The notes under the pieces are model-generated. The model was not told the DNA's origin. It ran no database searches and saw only the letters and a program-made list of their open reading frames with translations. A program made the position numbers and the translations under genes. From Chryseobacterium sp. E1 (GTDB taxonomy: Bacteria > Bacteroidota > Bacteroidia > Flavobacteriales > Weeksellaceae), in contig CP078104.1 of the NCBI GenBank assembly GCA_019203745.1, positions 4,092,001 through 4,156,000 of the forward strand: 64,000 bases of DNA. Reading direction: 5' to 3'. Positions 63,583 through 64,000 of this stretch are shown piece by piece; the first letter of the stretch is position 1; every line of letters starts with the position of its first letter.

Positions 63583-64000
63583 TTATCTTCTGTTGTTTTT
63601 ACGTCTGGTACTGATAATATTGAACAGTTTGGCAACATCTTTCAGGTGGATTTCCATATCCTCATAATATTCGTTGAGAGAATGAAGGGTGATGATACCG
63701 TTCTCCACATCATGATTGATGATCCGTTTTACTAGAATTCCCTTTTCTTTGTGAACGATAACGAAATCCCATTTGTCATAATGCAGCTTACTCATCCAGT
63801 AATCCTGTCTGATGTTCCGGCATAAGATAATATCGCCTTCCAGATAGCTTTCATAGGATCCGTTGTCCATACTGTCTCCTTTCACTTCAAAACACATATA
63901 TTCACCACGGTGCTCTACATCGTCGGTAAAAGGAATGGTGGGTAGGCTTTCGATGTATTCTTCATCTGCAAACCTGCTCAGATAGCCGGCTTGGGCATAT
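63583..64000 (-). CDS. S24/LexA-like repressor C-terminal domain (partial, runs off the window)
   Basis: Only the C-terminal 139 residues are inside. They begin with YAQAGYLSRFADEEYIE, containing the Ala-Gly pair at which LexA/CI-type repressors cleave themselves; then FEVKGDSMDNG with the catalytic Ser, and GILVKRIINHD with the catalytic Lys. The missing N-terminus is expected to be a Cro/CI-type helix-turn-helix. Such regulators respond to DNA damage or another stress. It converges on the eCIS operon and could be related to its control, but this is only a neighbourhood inference. Confidence 0.8.
   Translation of the reverse strand, partial: YAQAGYLSRFADEEYIESLPTIPFTDDVEHRGEYMCFEVKGDSMDNGSYESYLEGDIILCRNIRQDYWMSKLHYDKWDFVIVHKEKGILVKRIINHDVENGIITLHSLNEYYEDMEIHLKDVAKLFNIISTRRKNNRR

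Noticed and set aside
1..64000. Decayed genomic island with dozens of pseudogenes
   Set aside because: Breaks are single-base and in homopolymers, hit lpdA as often as accessory genes, and codon use and motifs stay perfect on both sides. Sequence error explains this better.

Overview
The window looks like a chromosomal segment of a Flavobacteriia (Bacteroidota) organism, most likely Chryseobacterium or a close Weeksellaceae relative. Evidence: AT-rich DNA, a SusC/SusD pair, a GldA-type gliding ABC ATPase, a class A beta-lactamase of the subclass A2 type, secreted proteins opening with a QVGIN motif, AT-rich start regions without Shine-Dalgarno sites, and promoters of the TTTG / TAnnTTTG type. 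No rRNA, tRNA, insertion sequence or CRISPR array was seen.

Quality warning: most genes are broken by single-base indels, nearly always in homopolymer runs, and the protein continues in another frame with full family similarity. I count roughly 80 or more. A few genes are intact. The pattern fits uncorrected long-read consensus errors rather than decay, so broken neighbours are reported here as single genes spanning the frames.

Left part (1-31 kb), ordinary chromosome with accessory metabolism: a MarR/GbsR regulator; a cluster of DCC thiol-oxidoreductase, fatty-acid desaturase, SRPBCC protein, DUF2071 protein and TIGR01777 epimerase-like protein; a GH29 fucosidase; two secreted QVGIN proteins; lipoyl dehydrogenase; a Crp/Fnr regulator; a patatin; GldA; a LytTR/LytS two-component pair; an acyltransferase; two adjacent beta-lactamase-fold genes; an alpha/beta hydrolase; a DUF305 protein; a two-domain retropepsin-like protease; SusD/SusC with a possible Met/Cys-rich leader peptide; a membrane phospholipase-D-like protein; and a secreted ADGF/CECR1-like adenosine deaminase.

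Right part (31.7-63.6 kb), a complete extracellular contractile injection system (eCIS, Afp/PVC-like) in two divergent operons. Rightward: Pvc16-like tube cap, sheath 1, sheath 2, tube 1, sheath 3, tube 2, tube 3, DUF5908, LysM protein (Afp7-like), VgrG-like spike, PAAR tip, gp25 baseplate, two large baseplate proteins (Afp11- and Afp12-like), two paralogous PKD-repeat fibre-like proteins and a final unrecognised beta-rich protein. Leftward: Cys-rich small protein, tape-measure protein, AAA+ ATPase, a large protein of about 1020 residues with a peptidoglycan-binding-like domain, hydrophobic segments and a polymorphic-toxin-like C-terminus, and directly after it an acidic protein that could be its immunity partner. 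The two divergent promoters carry the same 15-base sequence at the same distance (20 bases) from the -33 box, which suggests one activator controls both halves. The window ends in an S24/LexA-type repressor that runs off the edge.
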